Source of the DNA: Acidovorax sp. 210-6
GTDB lineage: Bacteria > Pseudomonadota > Gammaproteobacteria > Burkholderiales > Burkholderiaceae_C
Length of the DNA: 64,000 bases
Assembly (NCBI RefSeq): GCF_010020825.1
Contig: NZ_JAACJE010000001.1
Span: forward strand, 1,984,001-2,048,000
Direction of reading: 5' to 3'
Positions 12,047-22,858 of this stretch are shown in pieces (positions within the stretch are counted from its first letter, which is position 1; each line of letters opens with the position of its first letter). Made by a program: the position numbers and the translations under genes. Below the pieces are notes generated by a model that did no database searches, was not told the origin of the DNA, and was given only the letters and a program-made list of their open reading frames with translations.

Positions 12047-12561
12047 AGCGCTGGTTGCCATCCCCATTGCTGTCGGTGGGTTTGCTGCTCATGTGGCTGC
12101 TGCTGAACCAGACCCTGGAACCTGGCCACTGGCTTCTGGGCGGCTTGCTGGGGATCGTGGCACCCCTTTTGGCAAGGCCTTTGCAGCCCCATGGCTACGC
12201 CCAGCTCCGCCGCCCACTGGCGCTGCTGCGCTTGATGGGTTTTTCGATTGTCGAGATCGTGCGGTCTTGCTTCAACGTCTCCCAAATCATCATGCTGCGG
12301 CGCTCGGCCAATGTGAATTCACAGTTCATCCGCGTGCCGCTCGACCTGCGCAGTCCGCATGGTCTGGCTTTGCTCTCGTGCCTGATCAATACCACCCCCG
12401 GAACCGTGTGGGTGGATCATCTCCCAGACAAACACGAACTGCTGTTGCACGTCTTCGACCTGCACGACGAGGCATGGTGGGTGGACACGATCAAGAGCCG
12501 GTACGAGCGCCCCATCATGGAGGTTTTTGAGTCGTCCGCTACCGAAAAAGGCCACACATGA
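12043..12561 (+). CDS. mrpE: Na+/H+ antiporter subunit E
   Basis: 172 residues. Two N-terminal hydrophobic stretches (LSVGLLLMWLLLNQTL and a second one near residue 30) precede a soluble domain containing the MrpE signature SCLINTTPGTVWVDHLPDKH at about residues 113-132 and the HVFDLHDEAWW block. The start overlaps the mrpD stop by four bases, and its own end overlaps mrpF by four bases. MrpE is an auxiliary subunit needed for complex assembly or full activity. Confidence 0.92.
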   Translation: MKRWLPSPLLSVGLLLMWLLLNQTLEPGHWLLGGLLGIVAPLLARPLQPHGYAQLRRPLALLRLMGFSIVEIVRSCFNVSQIIMLRRSANVNSQFIRVPLDLRSPHGLALLSCLINTTPGTVWVDHLPDKHELLLHVFDLHDEAWWVDTIKSRYERPIMEVFESSATEKGHT

Positions 12562-12842
12562 CGACAGCCGCACTGCTTTCGGCAGCCTCTTTTTTCGCGA
12601 TGGCCTGCGTAGTCCTGTCGATGCTGTTGTGCACATGGCGCCTGATGATCGGCCCGTCTGCCCAGGACCGTGTCCTCGCGCTCGATACCTTGTGGATGTG
12701 CACCATGTTGCTCGCGCTCCTGCTCGGTATCAGGTATGGCAGCCAGATCTATTTTGAGGCAGCGCTGATGATTGCCTTGGTCGGTTTTGTTTCAACGGTT
12801 GCGCTGGCAAAGTTCCTGATGCGCGGGGAGGTGATTGAATGA
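12558..12842 (+). CDS. mrpF: Monovalent cation/H+ antiporter subunit F
   Basis: 94 residues with three membrane helices. The family segment RLMIGPSAQDRVLALDTLW (a GP..DRV..LD pattern) lies near residues 28-46, and the last helix ends in GFVSTVALAKFL, as is usual in MrpF. It overlaps both neighbours by four bases and is the fifth gene of the operon. Confidence 0.92.
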   Translation: MTTAALLSAASFFAMACVVLSMLLCTWRLMIGPSAQDRVLALDTLWMCTMLLALLLGIRYGSQIYFEAALMIALVGFVSTVALAKFLMRGEVIE

Positions 12843-13189
12843 GCAGTGTGGAAGCCTTGCCTTGGTGGGCAGCCATTCCGGTTGCGCTGTTGCTGGTACT
12901 GGGGGGCTTGATCACCTTGATTGGCGCAACCGGCCTGGCGCGGTTGCAGAGTTTTTATCAGCGAATCCATGGCCCGGCGATCGCCGTCACACTTGGCGCC
13001 GGCTGCATCCTCATCGCGTCGATGGTGTATTTCACGGTAACCCAGTCGCGGCTGGTCATTCACGAGTTACTCATCAGTGTGTTTGTGCTGATGACGGCGC
13101 CCGTGGTGGCAATGTTGATCATGCGCGCCGCGTACTACAGAGATCAGCGCGAATCCAGGAATGAACCAGGAGATCAAACGATTCCATAA
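12839..13189 (+). CDS. mrpG: Monovalent cation/H+ antiporter subunit G
   Basis: 116 residues, three membrane helices. The MrpG hallmark GATGLARLQSFYQRIHGPA lies at about residues 29-47, followed by a helix with TLGAGCILIAS and a third helix with TAPVVAMLIMRAAY. It is the last gene of the operon and is followed by 74 bases before the tRNA on the other strand. No clear rho-independent terminator is visible after it. The C-terminal tail (RDQRESRNEPGDQ) is hydrophilic. Confidence 0.92.
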   Translation: MSSVEALPWWAAIPVALLLVLGGLITLIGATGLARLQSFYQRIHGPAIAVTLGAGCILIASMVYFTVTQSRLVIHELLISVFVLMTAPVVAMLIMRAAYYRDQRESRNEPGDQTIP

Positions 13190-13263
13190 AGCAGCCATTT
13201 CAGCCCAACGCGCCTGAAACGTGCGGGTTTTGAGAGGTTTTTAGACGGTCTGGAGCGCTGATT

Positions 13264-13340
13264 TGGCCTGCCCGGAGGGACTCGAACCCCCGACCTATAG
13301 CTTAGAAGGCTATTGCTCTATCCGGTTGAGCTACGGGCAG
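13264..13340 (-). tRNA. tRNA-Arg (anticodon UCU)
   Basis: The minus strand folds into a full cloverleaf: a 7-bp acceptor stem CTGCCCG/CGGGCAG without mismatch, TAGCTC at the D arm, anticodon stem ATAGC/GCTAT around the loop CTTCTAA (anticodon TCT), a T loop TTCGAGT, discriminator G and an encoded CCA. It reads AGA codons. It sits between two converging genes and could serve as an integration target, but no repeat of its 3' end was seen in this window. Confidence 0.97.
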
Positions 13341-13404
13341 GTGTGGCCTTTGCAAGGCCCCGGATCATAACCGGATGCTGTGCTGCCTTGATGCCTGATC
13401 AGGC

Positions 13405-15213
13405 CTATTCCATGTCTTCAAATACCAAGCTGGGTGTCACCATCACGCGCAACACTTCTTCGGGCAGACCGACGAGGCGCTGGCTTGCGAAGCCAAAGGG
13501 GGTGTCGGCTTCCAGCGCGGCGATGGCTACGTTGGCCATGGGCTGGTTCAGAGGGACGTAATAGCTGCCTGCCGGCACATCGATGGCGGTGCGCGCCAAC
13601 GGGCTTGCCGCTGTGGTGCCGGGTGGTTGGGGTGCTTCGGCCAGTACCGCTCCCGCTTCTGCAACCCGCAGTACCTGCAAGCCATGCAGGCGCAAGCGCT
13701 CGATGGCCGGCTGTGCCGTGGGTGCGACCCAATAGCCGCAGGGGCGTGCGCGTTCCAGTGTGGGGCTCAGGCGCAGTGCGCTGTCCCATTCCACGGTGGT
13801 CGGCATGTCTGCGCCAGTGTCCGGGTTCAGCAGGGTGAGTTCGCGGCTTTCGGTGGTGTGCGCGGCCTGCACCACCACCTTGTTGCGGCAGGCCAGCGCC
13901 ACGGTGTCACGTATGACGAAGGAGCGCACTTGTTCCAGGCGCGCTGCGCGCTCGGAGGCCATGCGCAGTGCGGCAGCCATGGCATTGACCTGGGTGTGTA
14001 CGCGTCGCTGGATGTGGGTACGGCCCAGACCCACGCCACGGCTGGCTACGCGCAGGCTGACTGCGTGCTTGAGGCCCCACAGGTTGCGGCCACTGTCGGG
14101 CTGCACGCTGTCCATGACCATGCGGCGCTCGCCAGGCACGGCAGACGGGCTGTGCGCCCATTCCACGGCCAGGCCCAAGCCCTGCAATGCCTGTTCCAGC
14201 GGCTGTTGCATCCATTCGCGTGCGGCCTTGGTCACGAACTCGTGGACGTTGCCAGTGGTGGCGTAGCTCAGGTGGGCGTCATGCCGGTTCAGGCCGCCAA
14301 ACTGCGTCAGCACGGCGCCTGCGGCAGGGAATTCGCCGCTGTCGAGCACCACCATGGGCCGGTAATCGCGCACGAGTTGGTTCAGTGCGCGGGCTTCGGG
14401 GCTGTGCAGCAGCAGATGGTCGCGTTGGAGGTCGGTGCCGTCCGCTGTTGCGGCAGTGCCTGCTTCGGCACCGTCGGGGTTGGCGCGCGGCACGATGATG
14501 ACGTTGATCCGCTCCAGCAAAGGTGCCAACAAGCCCTGCGCCAGTTCCTGGGCCACCACCAAGAGGGCCTCGCTGGAGGCTGGTGCATCGCCGTGCTGCT
14601 GTCCGATGAGCAGCACCGTGGGGCGTTTGCTCTCGGCCAAGGCTTGCGGTTGCTCGTCGCGTTCCTGGGTCAGGACCAGGGCGTGTATCGGGGCTCCCCG
14701 TTGCGATGGGCCCAGTTGCAACACGGTGGCCCGGGTGGTCGGCGGTGTGGTTTGCTGGGCCAGGGCATGGAGCCACTGGCCAATTTCGGCATTGGTGGTG
14801 AAGGCGCGGCGATCGGGGTGCAGACCTGGGGTGTGGTAGAGGATGGGCGGGTCGGGGAAGCGCGCTGCCACTTCAGGCCGGTAGGGCAGGTCGGGCAGGG
14901 TGCCTGTCAGTGGAGCCAGCGAGGGACGGACCACGGGCGCCGTCGTCGCCCCATCGGCGGTGCGTGGCACCGGCGCGGGCAGCACCACACCAGGGCGGGC
15001 CATGGGCGCCGGGGCCTGTTCCTGGCGGCTGGGCGGCGGAATCTGGCGCACCGGAGGAGGGGGACGGCTGGCATTGCGATCGGGCCAGGGGGGGAGCGGG
15101 GTGCTGGCACAGCCTGCCAGCAGTGCGCTGGTCAGGGCTGCAGCCATGAGCGCGCAGGGCCGGGCGCCCGCGCGGCTGGGGGTTGGAGAGCTGGAAATTT
15201 GCGAGAGGCTCAT
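13405..15213 (-). CDS. M14-family zinc carboxypeptidase-like lipoprotein
   Basis: 602 residues. The signal peptide ends in a lipobox, SALLAGC, at about residue 35, so the mature protein should be lipid-anchored. A proline-rich linker follows to about residue 110, then an M14-like domain: QLGPSQRGAPIHALVL, PTVLLIGQQHGDAPASSEAL, and INVIIVPRANPDGAE, the last a good match to the conserved NPDG region. The usual zinc motif HxxE reads HGDA here, so the canonical Glu ligand is missing, although a Glu stands eight residues after the His. A later His pair (NRHDAHLS) could supply the third ligand. Catalytic activity is therefore uncertain. I chose the ATG at 15213, which places the signal peptide near the N-terminus; the upstream ribosome-binding site is weak. 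Confidence 0.8.
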   Translation of the reverse strand: MSLSQISSSPTPSRAGARPCALMAAALTSALLAGCASTPLPPWPDRNASRPPPPVRQIPPPSRQEQAPAPMARPGVVLPAPVPRTADGATTAPVVRPSLAPLTGTLPDLPYRPEVAARFPDPPILYHTPGLHPDRRAFTTNAEIGQWLHALAQQTTPPTTRATVLQLGPSQRGAPIHALVLTQERDEQPQALAESKRPTVLLIGQQHGDAPASSEALLVVAQELAQGLLAPLLERINVIIVPRANPDGAEAGTAATADGTDLQRDHLLLHSPEARALNQLVRDYRPMVVLDSGEFPAAGAVLTQFGGLNRHDAHLSYATTGNVHEFVTKAAREWMQQPLEQALQGLGLAVEWAHSPSAVPGERRMVMDSVQPDSGRNLWGLKHAVSLRVASRGVGLGRTHIQRRVHTQVNAMAAALRMASERAARLEQVRSFVIRDTVALACRNKVVVQAAHTTESRELTLLNPDTGADMPTTVEWDSALRLSPTLERARPCGYWVAPTAQPAIERLRLHGLQVLRVAEAGAVLAEAPQPPGTTAASPLARTAIDVPAGSYYVPLNQPMANVAIAALEADTPFGFASQRLVGLPEEVLRVMVTPSLVFEDME

Positions 15214-15369
15214 GCGTGGACCACGGTGCCCTGGCGCCGCCACATGGGGCCGGGGTAGGGCGGCATATTACCTGCGAAGCCGCTGGGCGGTCACAGGCGC
15301 ACAAGGTCTGGTGTGGTGGATGGCACGCGTCATCGGAGAGGCCCGGCTGTCGATGCTCCAATAACAAAA

Positions 15370-15404
15370 GCGCCAGTAGCTATCAAAACAATAGCTGCTG
15401 GCGC
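15370..15404 (-). terminator. rhlE terminator formed by a dispersed-repeat copy (copy 2)
   Basis: GCGCCAGTAGCTAT (15370-15383) and ATAGCTGCTGGCGC (15391-15404) pair over 14 bp with one mismatch and a 7-base loop. Read on the minus strand the hairpin is followed by TTTTGTTATT, as expected for a rho-independent terminator of rhlE. It belongs to the same repeat family as the copies near 5.5, 26.3, 32.5, 34.9, 60.5 and 61.0 kb. Confidence 0.75.
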
Positions 15405-15494
15405 TGGACGGACGGGCGGTGGCTGCAAATTTTTACAAATATGCAGCTTCCAGGGCTGCGCGCTGACAGGAAGGCAGGGCGCAGCGACTGGGTT

Positions 15495-17189
15495 TCAGCG
15501 GCTGAAGCCGCGGGGGCCGCCGCGACGACGGCCACGGTCGGCCATGCTGTCGATGCTGGTGCGCATGGGGTCGGGTTGGCCGGAGCCTCCCATGCCACGG
15601 CGGGCCTGCAGGTTCAGGCCGCTGTGGGTACCCAGGTGTGCGTCGGGGCGTGGCGGCTGGTCTTCGAAGCGCTGCGAACTGCCCGCGCCAGGCGCCGAGC
15701 CACTGCGGTTGCGGCCACCACCGGCTTGCTGTGGTCCCTGGCGATTGCCACGGGGTGCCGGTTGCCCTTGGCGCGCCGCATGGCCCTGGCTGTGCCCCCC
15801 ACCCGCGTTGCCTTGGCCGGCAGGCTTTTTGCGTTGGCCGTTGCCACCCGCTTTACCTGCACCGGCGTTGGCACCCTGGCGGTTTCCGCGCTCGCCCTGG
15901 GGGGCCTTGTTGGTGCGGATGCGCTCCATCATCTCGCTGCGGGCGGCCTTCGCGGCGGCCAGCATCACGTCGCGGCTCGGTGGCTTGCCAGCGCCGCCCC
16001 AGAGGGTCTGGCGACCCATCGCAATGGGCTCGGCCTTTTCGCCTTCGTCCGGGCCGAAGCCTTCGAGGATTTGCACGGGGATTTCCTGCTTGGTGAAGCG
16101 CTCGATCTCCATCATGAAGCCTTCTTCGTCCATGCAGACCAGGCTCACAGCCTGGCCTTCACGCCCGGCGCGGCCCGTGCGGCCAATACGGTGCACGTAG
16201 TCCTCGGGGACGTTCGGGATCTCGTAGTTGACGACATGCGGCAGGTCGTCGATGTCGATGCCGCGGGCGGCAATGTCGGTGGCCACCAGGGCGCGGATCT
16301 GACCGGTCTTGAAACCCTCCAGCGCCTGCGTGCGAGCGCTCTGGCTCTTGTTGCCGTGCAGTGCCATGGCCGTGACGCCGTTTTTCTGCAGAAAGTCGGC
16401 CACGTTGTTGGCGCCAAACTTGGTGCGCGTGAACACCAGCACCTGGCTCCAATCGTTCTCTTGGATGATGTGCAACAGCACTTGCTTTTTCTTGGCGCGG
16501 CCCACGGGGTGAATGACCTGGCTGATGCGCTGCACCGTGGTGTTGCGCGGCGTGACCTGGATGCTTTGCGGGTTGCGCAGCAAGGTGTTGGCCAGTTCGC
16601 GGATTTCGTCGCTGAAGGTGGCCGAGAACAGCAGGCTCTGCTTTTCGCGCGGCACCAGGGCAAGAATCTTCTTCACATCATGGATGAAGCCCATGTCCAG
16701 CATGCGGTCGGCTTCATCAAGCACCAGCACTTCGACGGTGGACAGGTCCAGGTGGCCCTGTTGTTGCAGGTCCAGCAGGCGGCCGGGCGTGGCCACGAGG
16801 AAATCCACACCGCGCTGGATGCGGTCGATCTGCGGGTTCATGCCGACGCCGCCGAAGATCACCGTGGAGTCCAGATCGAGGTACTTGCCGTAGGTGCGGA
16901 TGGATTCTTCGACCTGGGCGGCCAGCTCGCGCGTGGGCGTCAGGATCAGCGCGCGCAAGCCTTTGCCACCGCGCTTGCCTTGCGGGGCGGGCTGCTGTGA
17001 AAGGCGGTGCAGCAAGGGCAGCGTGAAGGCGGCCGTCTTGCCCGTGCCGGTCTGTGCGCCGGCCAGCAGATCCTGGCCCTGCAGCACGGCAGGAATGGCT
17101 TGCGCCTGGATCGGGGTGGGGTTTTCATAGCCCTGCTCGCGCACGGCCTTCAGGATGGCCGGGGCCAGGTTCAGTTCGTCAAATGTCAT
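15495..17189 (-). CDS. rhlE: DEAD-box ATP-dependent RNA helicase, RhlE type
   Basis: 564 residues. Helicase motifs in order: Q motif ([14 protein letters not shown]), I ([11 protein letters not shown]), Ia (PTRELAAQ), TPGR, II (DEAD), III (SATF), and in the second RecA domain [12 protein letters not shown] and [10 protein letters not shown]. After about residue 390 comes a long disordered tail rich in Gly, Gln, Arg and Asn, typical of RhlE proteins and likely to bind RNA. The family unwinds short RNA duplexes in ribosome assembly and mRNA decay. I chose the ATG at 17189 ([10 protein letters not shown]), which matches the family start; an in-frame alternative 16 codons upstream lacks support. 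It is divergent from ettA over a 243-base region that must hold both promoters. Confidence 0.93.
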   Translation of the reverse strand: MTFDELNLAPAILKAVREQGYENPTPIQAQAIPAVLQGQDLLAGAQTGTGKTAAFTLPLLHRLSQQPAPQGKRGGKGLRALILTPTRELAAQVEESIRTYGKYLDLDSTVIFGGVGMNPQIDRIQRGVDFLVATPGRLLDLQQQGHLDLSTVEVLVLDEADRMLDMGFIHDVKKILALVPREKQSLLFSATFSDEIRELANTLLRNPQSIQVTPRNTTVQRISQVIHPVGRAKKKQVLLHIIQENDWSQVLVFTRTKFGANNVADFLQKNGVTAMALHGNKSQSARTQALEGFKTGQIRALVATDIAARGIDIDDLPHVVNYEIPNVPEDYVHRIGRTGRAGREGQAVSLVCMDEEGFMMEIERFTKQEIPVQILEGFGPDEGEKAEPIAMGRQTLWGGAGKPPSRDVMLAAAKAARSEMMERIRTNKAPQGERGNRQGANAGAGKAGGNGQRKKPAGQGNAGGGHSQGHAARQGQPAPRGNRQGPQQAGGGRNRSGSAPGAGSSQRFEDQPPRPDAHLGTHSGLNLQARRGMGGSGQPDPMRTSIDSMADRGRRRGGPRGFSR

Positions 17190-17432
17190 GTAGGGAGATG
17201 CGCCTTCCGGGCGCCGGGGATCAGCCTGTCGGTACAACCGCTGTGGGCTGCCGAGCCAGTGTCAAGCCGATGGTTCTTTCGGATGGGACGGTGCAAATCG
17301 GGATTGCTGTCCCCAGCACATGTTGCTGATGCCGTGTCCACTGGAGGGCACGGCGCATGGCTATTGTCGCATGAGTCGATAATCACGGTTTGCCCACGGC
17401 ACAATTGCCGCACTTTTGACAGAAACAACTCC

Positions 17433-19094
<1,662 letters not shown>

Positions 19095-19139
19095 AAGTAC
19101 GATAGGAGACCCGCGAACAATCCACCCGCCTGCAACAAA

Positions 19140-21518
19140 ATGCAACAACCAGCTCCCGGTTCACGGACGGTGTTTCGTGCCTGCGTCGTCAACGCGGTGC
19201 GCGAGGGCGAGTCGCTGATGCAGCAGTTGGTGACGGTGACGCGGGGGGCGCTGGCCACTCAGGAAAGCGAGTTGCGCGACATTGCGCGGCGCAACCTGGC
19301 CAGCGATGCGCTGCGCCTGCTCAACCAGCACGAGGCAGCGCTGCTCAAAGGCTACCCAATGGCGCTGCTGGAGGTGTTTGCGGACGGCCCGGAGCCAGCG
19401 CGCACCACCAAGGCCGATGCCACCGGGCTGGATTTTGGCGAGCTCTCCCTGGTGGATGACGACGAAGTGCAGGCGCAGGTGGAGCTTTCACGCGCCCAGC
19501 AACTGGCCGTGCATGCGACCGAGGCGGTGCTTTCCGAGCTCAACGGCCTGGTCAGTGCGGCCCAGGGGCTGCGCCGCGTGCACCCTGAACGCAATCCGCT
19601 GCGTCCAGAAAACTACATTCGCGCCCTGCAGCAGGTCATTGCCGATACCGGCGTGGCCTCACCCATTCGCGAAGCCTGGATGCAGCCCATGCGCACACAG
19701 TTGGGCAGCCTGCTGGTGGATGTTTACAAGCGCGCGGCGCAAAGCCTGCGCGACCAGGGCGTGCAGCCTGTGGGGTTTGGAGCTGCGCCGGGGGCTTCAA
19801 CGGGCTACGGCCCAGCGGGACGCAGCGCCTATGGCAATGCCTACGCCGCCCCGGGCAGCCAGTGGGGAGGCGCTCCCAGTGGCCATGGCGGCAGCTATGG
19901 CGGCGGTACAGGCTATGGCCCGCCCACCGGATACGGCCGCACGGGGTGGGCCGCGGCCGATCCCGGCATGGGGGGGCTGGCTTCCGAGGCGGAGGAGGCC
20001 TTGCTTACCGTCGGCATCTTGCGCCAGATGTTGGCCGGAGGGGGCGATCCCTTTGAGTCGGTGCGCGCGCCGATGCCGATGGCTCCAGCCGGCATGACAG
20101 GGCGGCGCGGAGGTGAGGCGGCACCCTATTCCACGCAGGGCGCGCCCATCAGCGGCCATTACGCGCCCATGAATGTGTCCGCCGCCGAGGCCATGGAAGA
20201 CATCGCCCAGCTGGAACGTCTGGTGGGGCGCTTGGCTGGCAGCAGCCAGCCTGGCTATGTCCCCAGCGGGCACAGTGCCCCGCGCAGTCTGTATGGGGTG
20301 AGCTATGGCGCGGCAGAAGAGGCATCTCCAGCACAGGCGGCTGAAGTCGTTGCGCGCATGGTGGAGAACATCGCTCAGGATTCTCGCCTGCTGCCGCCGG
20401 TGCAGCAGGCCGTGCAACGCATGGAGCCAGCCATTCGCCAGCTGGTGCGTTATGACGTGCGCTTTTTCAGCGACGCCAACCACCCCGCGCGCAGACTGCT
20501 GGACGAAGTGACCCAGCGCAGCCTGGCCTACACCGACGTCAACGCCTCCGGGTTTCGCAGCTACATGCGCCTAGTGCAGCAGGCAGTGGATCATCTGGCC
20601 CAAAAGGAAATTACCAGCGCCGCCCCCTTTGAGGCCGTGCTCAAGGCCCTGGAGTCGGCTTGGGCGCAGCAGGAGAAGAAGCTGCAGGCCCGACGGGAAG
20701 CCGAGCAGCAGGCACTGCTGCAGGCCGAGCAAAGGGAAATGCTGGCAGAGAAGATTGCTGCCAACATCCTGAAGCTCTCGGGTGTCGGCCACGTGCCTGC
20801 GGACATCATGGACTTTGCCACCGGCCCCTGGGCCCGCGTGGCGGCTCAGGCCCAGGTGCAGCAACCCGGTGCGGCAGATGGCGACCCTGGCGGTTACCTG
20901 GCCTTGATCCCGGAGCTGTTCTGGAGCGTGCAGCCCGCCTTGGTGGGCACCGACAAGGATCGCCTGATCGATGTCATTCCCTCCATGTTGGCCAAGCTGC
21001 GCCAGGGGCTGCAGTCCATTGACCACCCGGTGGAAGAGACCAACGCCTTGATCGAGCGGCTGGTGCTGTTGCACCAGCAGGTGCTTGATGCCGCCGAGCT
21101 GGCGTCCCAGCAGGCAGCGCTGGATGTGGATCCTTCGTCGGACACTGCCGAGGCCATTCTGGAACAGGAAGCCACATCGAGCGTGGCAGGTCTTGACGTC
21201 AACCTCGAAGACTCGGCGCCAGAGGCGAGCCCGGAGCAAGAGGTCGATGAAGACCCTTTCTACATCGGTGCCTGGGTCGATCTGGTGACCAATGGCAAGG
21301 TGGTGCGCACCCAGCTTACCTGGGCCAGCCCGCACAACACCTTGTTCCTTTTTACCGGTGCAGACGGCAGCACCCAGTCCATGACCCGACGCATGCGCGA
21401 CAAGCTGGCGGCCGAAGGGTTGTTGCGCGTGCTGCCGCGCCAGCATGTGGTGGATCGTGCCATCGGCGCCATGGCCAGCGCCCGTCGCAGCAAGCGCCCA
21501 AGCAACACCCGAAAATAA
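19140..21518 (+). CDS. DUF1631 family protein with Gly/Tyr-rich low-complexity insert
   Basis: 792 residues, no signal peptide or membrane segment. The N-terminal region (AVREGESLMQQLVTVTRGAL) and the C-terminal region (GAWVDLVTNGKVVRTQLTWASPHNTLFLFTG, about residues 705-735) match the DUF1631 family, common in betaproteobacteria and of unknown role. The C-terminal part resembles a PilZ-like beta barrel, which would suit cyclic di-GMP signalling, but this is a weak inference. Between about residues 215 and 280 lies a low-complexity stretch rich in Gly, Tyr, Ala and Ser (GYGPAGRSAYGNAY and similar). Its stop codon directly abuts the stop of the convergent TAXI gene with no spacer. Confidence 0.85.
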   Translation: MQQPAPGSRTVFRACVVNAVREGESLMQQLVTVTRGALATQESELRDIARRNLASDALRLLNQHEAALLKGYPMALLEVFADGPEPARTTKADATGLDFGELSLVDDDEVQAQVELSRAQQLAVHATEAVLSELNGLVSAAQGLRRVHPERNPLRPENYIRALQQVIADTGVASPIREAWMQPMRTQLGSLLVDVYKRAAQSLRDQGVQPVGFGAAPGASTGYGPAGRSAYGNAYAAPGSQWGGAPSGHGGSYGGGTGYGPPTGYGRTGWAAADPGMGGLASEAEEALLTVGILRQMLAGGGDPFESVRAPMPMAPAGMTGRRGGEAAPYSTQGAPISGHYAPMNVSAAEAMEDIAQLERLVGRLAGSSQPGYVPSGHSAPRSLYGVSYGAAEEASPAQAAEVVARMVENIAQDSRLLPPVQQAVQRMEPAIRQLVRYDVRFFSDANHPARRLLDEVTQRSLAYTDVNASGFRSYMRLVQQAVDHLAQKEITSAAPFEAVLKALESAWAQQEKKLQARREAEQQALLQAEQREMLAEKIAANILKLSGVGHVPADIMDFATGPWARVAAQAQVQQPGAADGDPGGYLALIPELFWSVQPALVGTDKDRLIDVIPSMLAKLRQGLQSIDHPVEETNALIERLVLLHQQVLDAAELASQQAALDVDPSSDTAEAILEQEATSSVAGLDVNLEDSAPEASPEQEVDEDPFYIGAWVDLVTNGKVVRTQLTWASPHNTLFLFTGADGSTQSMTRRMRDKLAAEGLLRVLPRQHVVDRAIGAMASARRSKRPSNTRK

Positions 21519-22841
21519 TCAGGCGTCGGGAACTTTCTTGCGCACCAGCTGAATGTGGTTGCGCAAGGCATACAACTCATCGGCATAGGCCAGCGGAACG
21601 CTCACCTTGAGTACCTGCGCATCCAGTGCGTCCAGTGCCTCGATGGCCGCGCTGGCAGGCATGCGCCCGGCGGCCATGTCGTCTTCCACACTGCGCAGCC
21701 GTCCATACCAGCGGAACACCCGCGAACGCACGCGGAACTGGTACAGCGGCGGCACGACGCGCGAGAGCGGCAGCATGACGGCGATCAGGATGCCCAGCAC
21801 CAGCCACATGCGCTCGATCAGATTGGCCAGCCAGAATGGCAAGTAGCGCTGCAACAGCGGCACCGGCTCGTTGATGGCGCGGTCGGCCTCGGGTGCGATG
21901 GGCAGCTCGTTATTGCGTGTGCCCGGAAACTCGCGTGCCCGGTTGAACCAGCCCGCGCCCCCATGCAGACCCTGGGCGCTCTGGGCAAAGAGCTGCAATA
22001 GGGCGGGGTGGGTGCCCTCGCGCGCCAGCAGGGCGGTGGTGGACGCCACCAAGCGTACATCGGCAGGGGGCACGTTGGTCGCCAGATCCACCACGCCCCG
22101 GGGCAGGGTGACGGGCGTGAGAAACGGAAAGCGCCGTCCATAGGCCTCGTTTTGCGGAAAGTCCATCAGACGCACGCCTGGGGTCTGCAACAGCATCTGC
22201 ACCATGGGCGATTCGGGGGCCGAGGCAAACACCAGCACGTCGATGTCGCCCGCCAGAAAAGCCACCGTGGCCGGTGTCTGCTCCAATCGCGACACGTTCA
22301 GCGCCTGGGTGTCAAGGTGGTTGGCTTCGAGCAGCTTGTCGATCAGCGTAGGCACGCCACTGCCTGCACTGCCCACATTCACGCGCAGGCCCTGCAATTG
22401 GGGCAAGGCGTCGAGCCGTCCGGAAGGCGACACGCGGCGCGCGGCTTTTTCACGATAGAACAGCCACAAAGGCTCGACAAACAGGCTGCCCAGCGAACGC
22501 AACTGTTCACGGTCTTCAGGCTGCAGCACGGCGGTGCCACCCTGCACAAAGGCCAGGTCGGCGTGGCCCTCGCGCAGAAGTTGCAGATTGGTCAGCGAGC
22601 CCTCGCTGGGCAGCAACTGCACCGTGATGCCTTCCACAGCCAGCGCCTGCTGGTAGCGCTTGCCAAATTCCTCGTAGGCACTCTGCGCCGGGCCGGTGGC
22701 CAACACCACGGTCTTGGGCGGTGTGGGTTGAAGCCACCAGTAGGCCAGTGCCAGCAACAGCACCGGCAGCAAAGCCAGCGGCCCGGCGGACACGATCATG
22801 TCGCGCAGCGAGAGCAACGAGTTTCGGAAGGCCTGGGACAT
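21519..22841 (-). CDS. TAXI family TRAP transporter solute-binding protein, membrane-anchored
   Basis: 440 residues. An N-terminal helix (PLALLPVLLLALAYWWL) anchors it, followed by the TAXI-type binding domain: TVVLATGPAQSAYEEFGKRY, then GHADLAFVQGG and LRVNVGSAGSGVPTLIDKLL. A second membrane helix lies near residue 330 (MWLVLGILIAVMLPLSRVV), followed by a cytoplasmic helical tail ending in ALRNHIQLVRKK. The two-helix form with a C-terminal coiled region is common in Comamonadaceae and is probably not a classic periplasmic binding protein for a TRAP permease, since none is encoded here. It begins 17 bases after the P1 peptidase gene and probably shares its transcript. Confidence 0.87.
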   Translation of the reverse strand: MSQAFRNSLLSLRDMIVSAGPLALLPVLLLALAYWWLQPTPPKTVVLATGPAQSAYEEFGKRYQQALAVEGITVQLLPSEGSLTNLQLLREGHADLAFVQGGTAVLQPEDREQLRSLGSLFVEPLWLFYREKAARRVSPSGRLDALPQLQGLRVNVGSAGSGVPTLIDKLLEANHLDTQALNVSRLEQTPATVAFLAGDIDVLVFASAPESPMVQMLLQTPGVRLMDFPQNEAYGRRFPFLTPVTLPRGVVDLATNVPPADVRLVASTTALLAREGTHPALLQLFAQSAQGLHGGAGWFNRAREFPGTRNNELPIAPEADRAINEPVPLLQRYLPFWLANLIERMWLVLGILIAVMLPLSRVVPPLYQFRVRSRVFRWYGRLRSVEDDMAAGRMPASAAIEALDALDAQVLKVSVPLAYADELYALRNHIQLVRKKVPDA

Positions 22842-22858
22842 GAGGTTGGAACGCGCTC

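Noticed and set aside
13264-13340. Integration of an island at the tRNA-Arg gene
   Set aside because: No integrase gene and no second copy of the tRNA 3' end were seen nearby.
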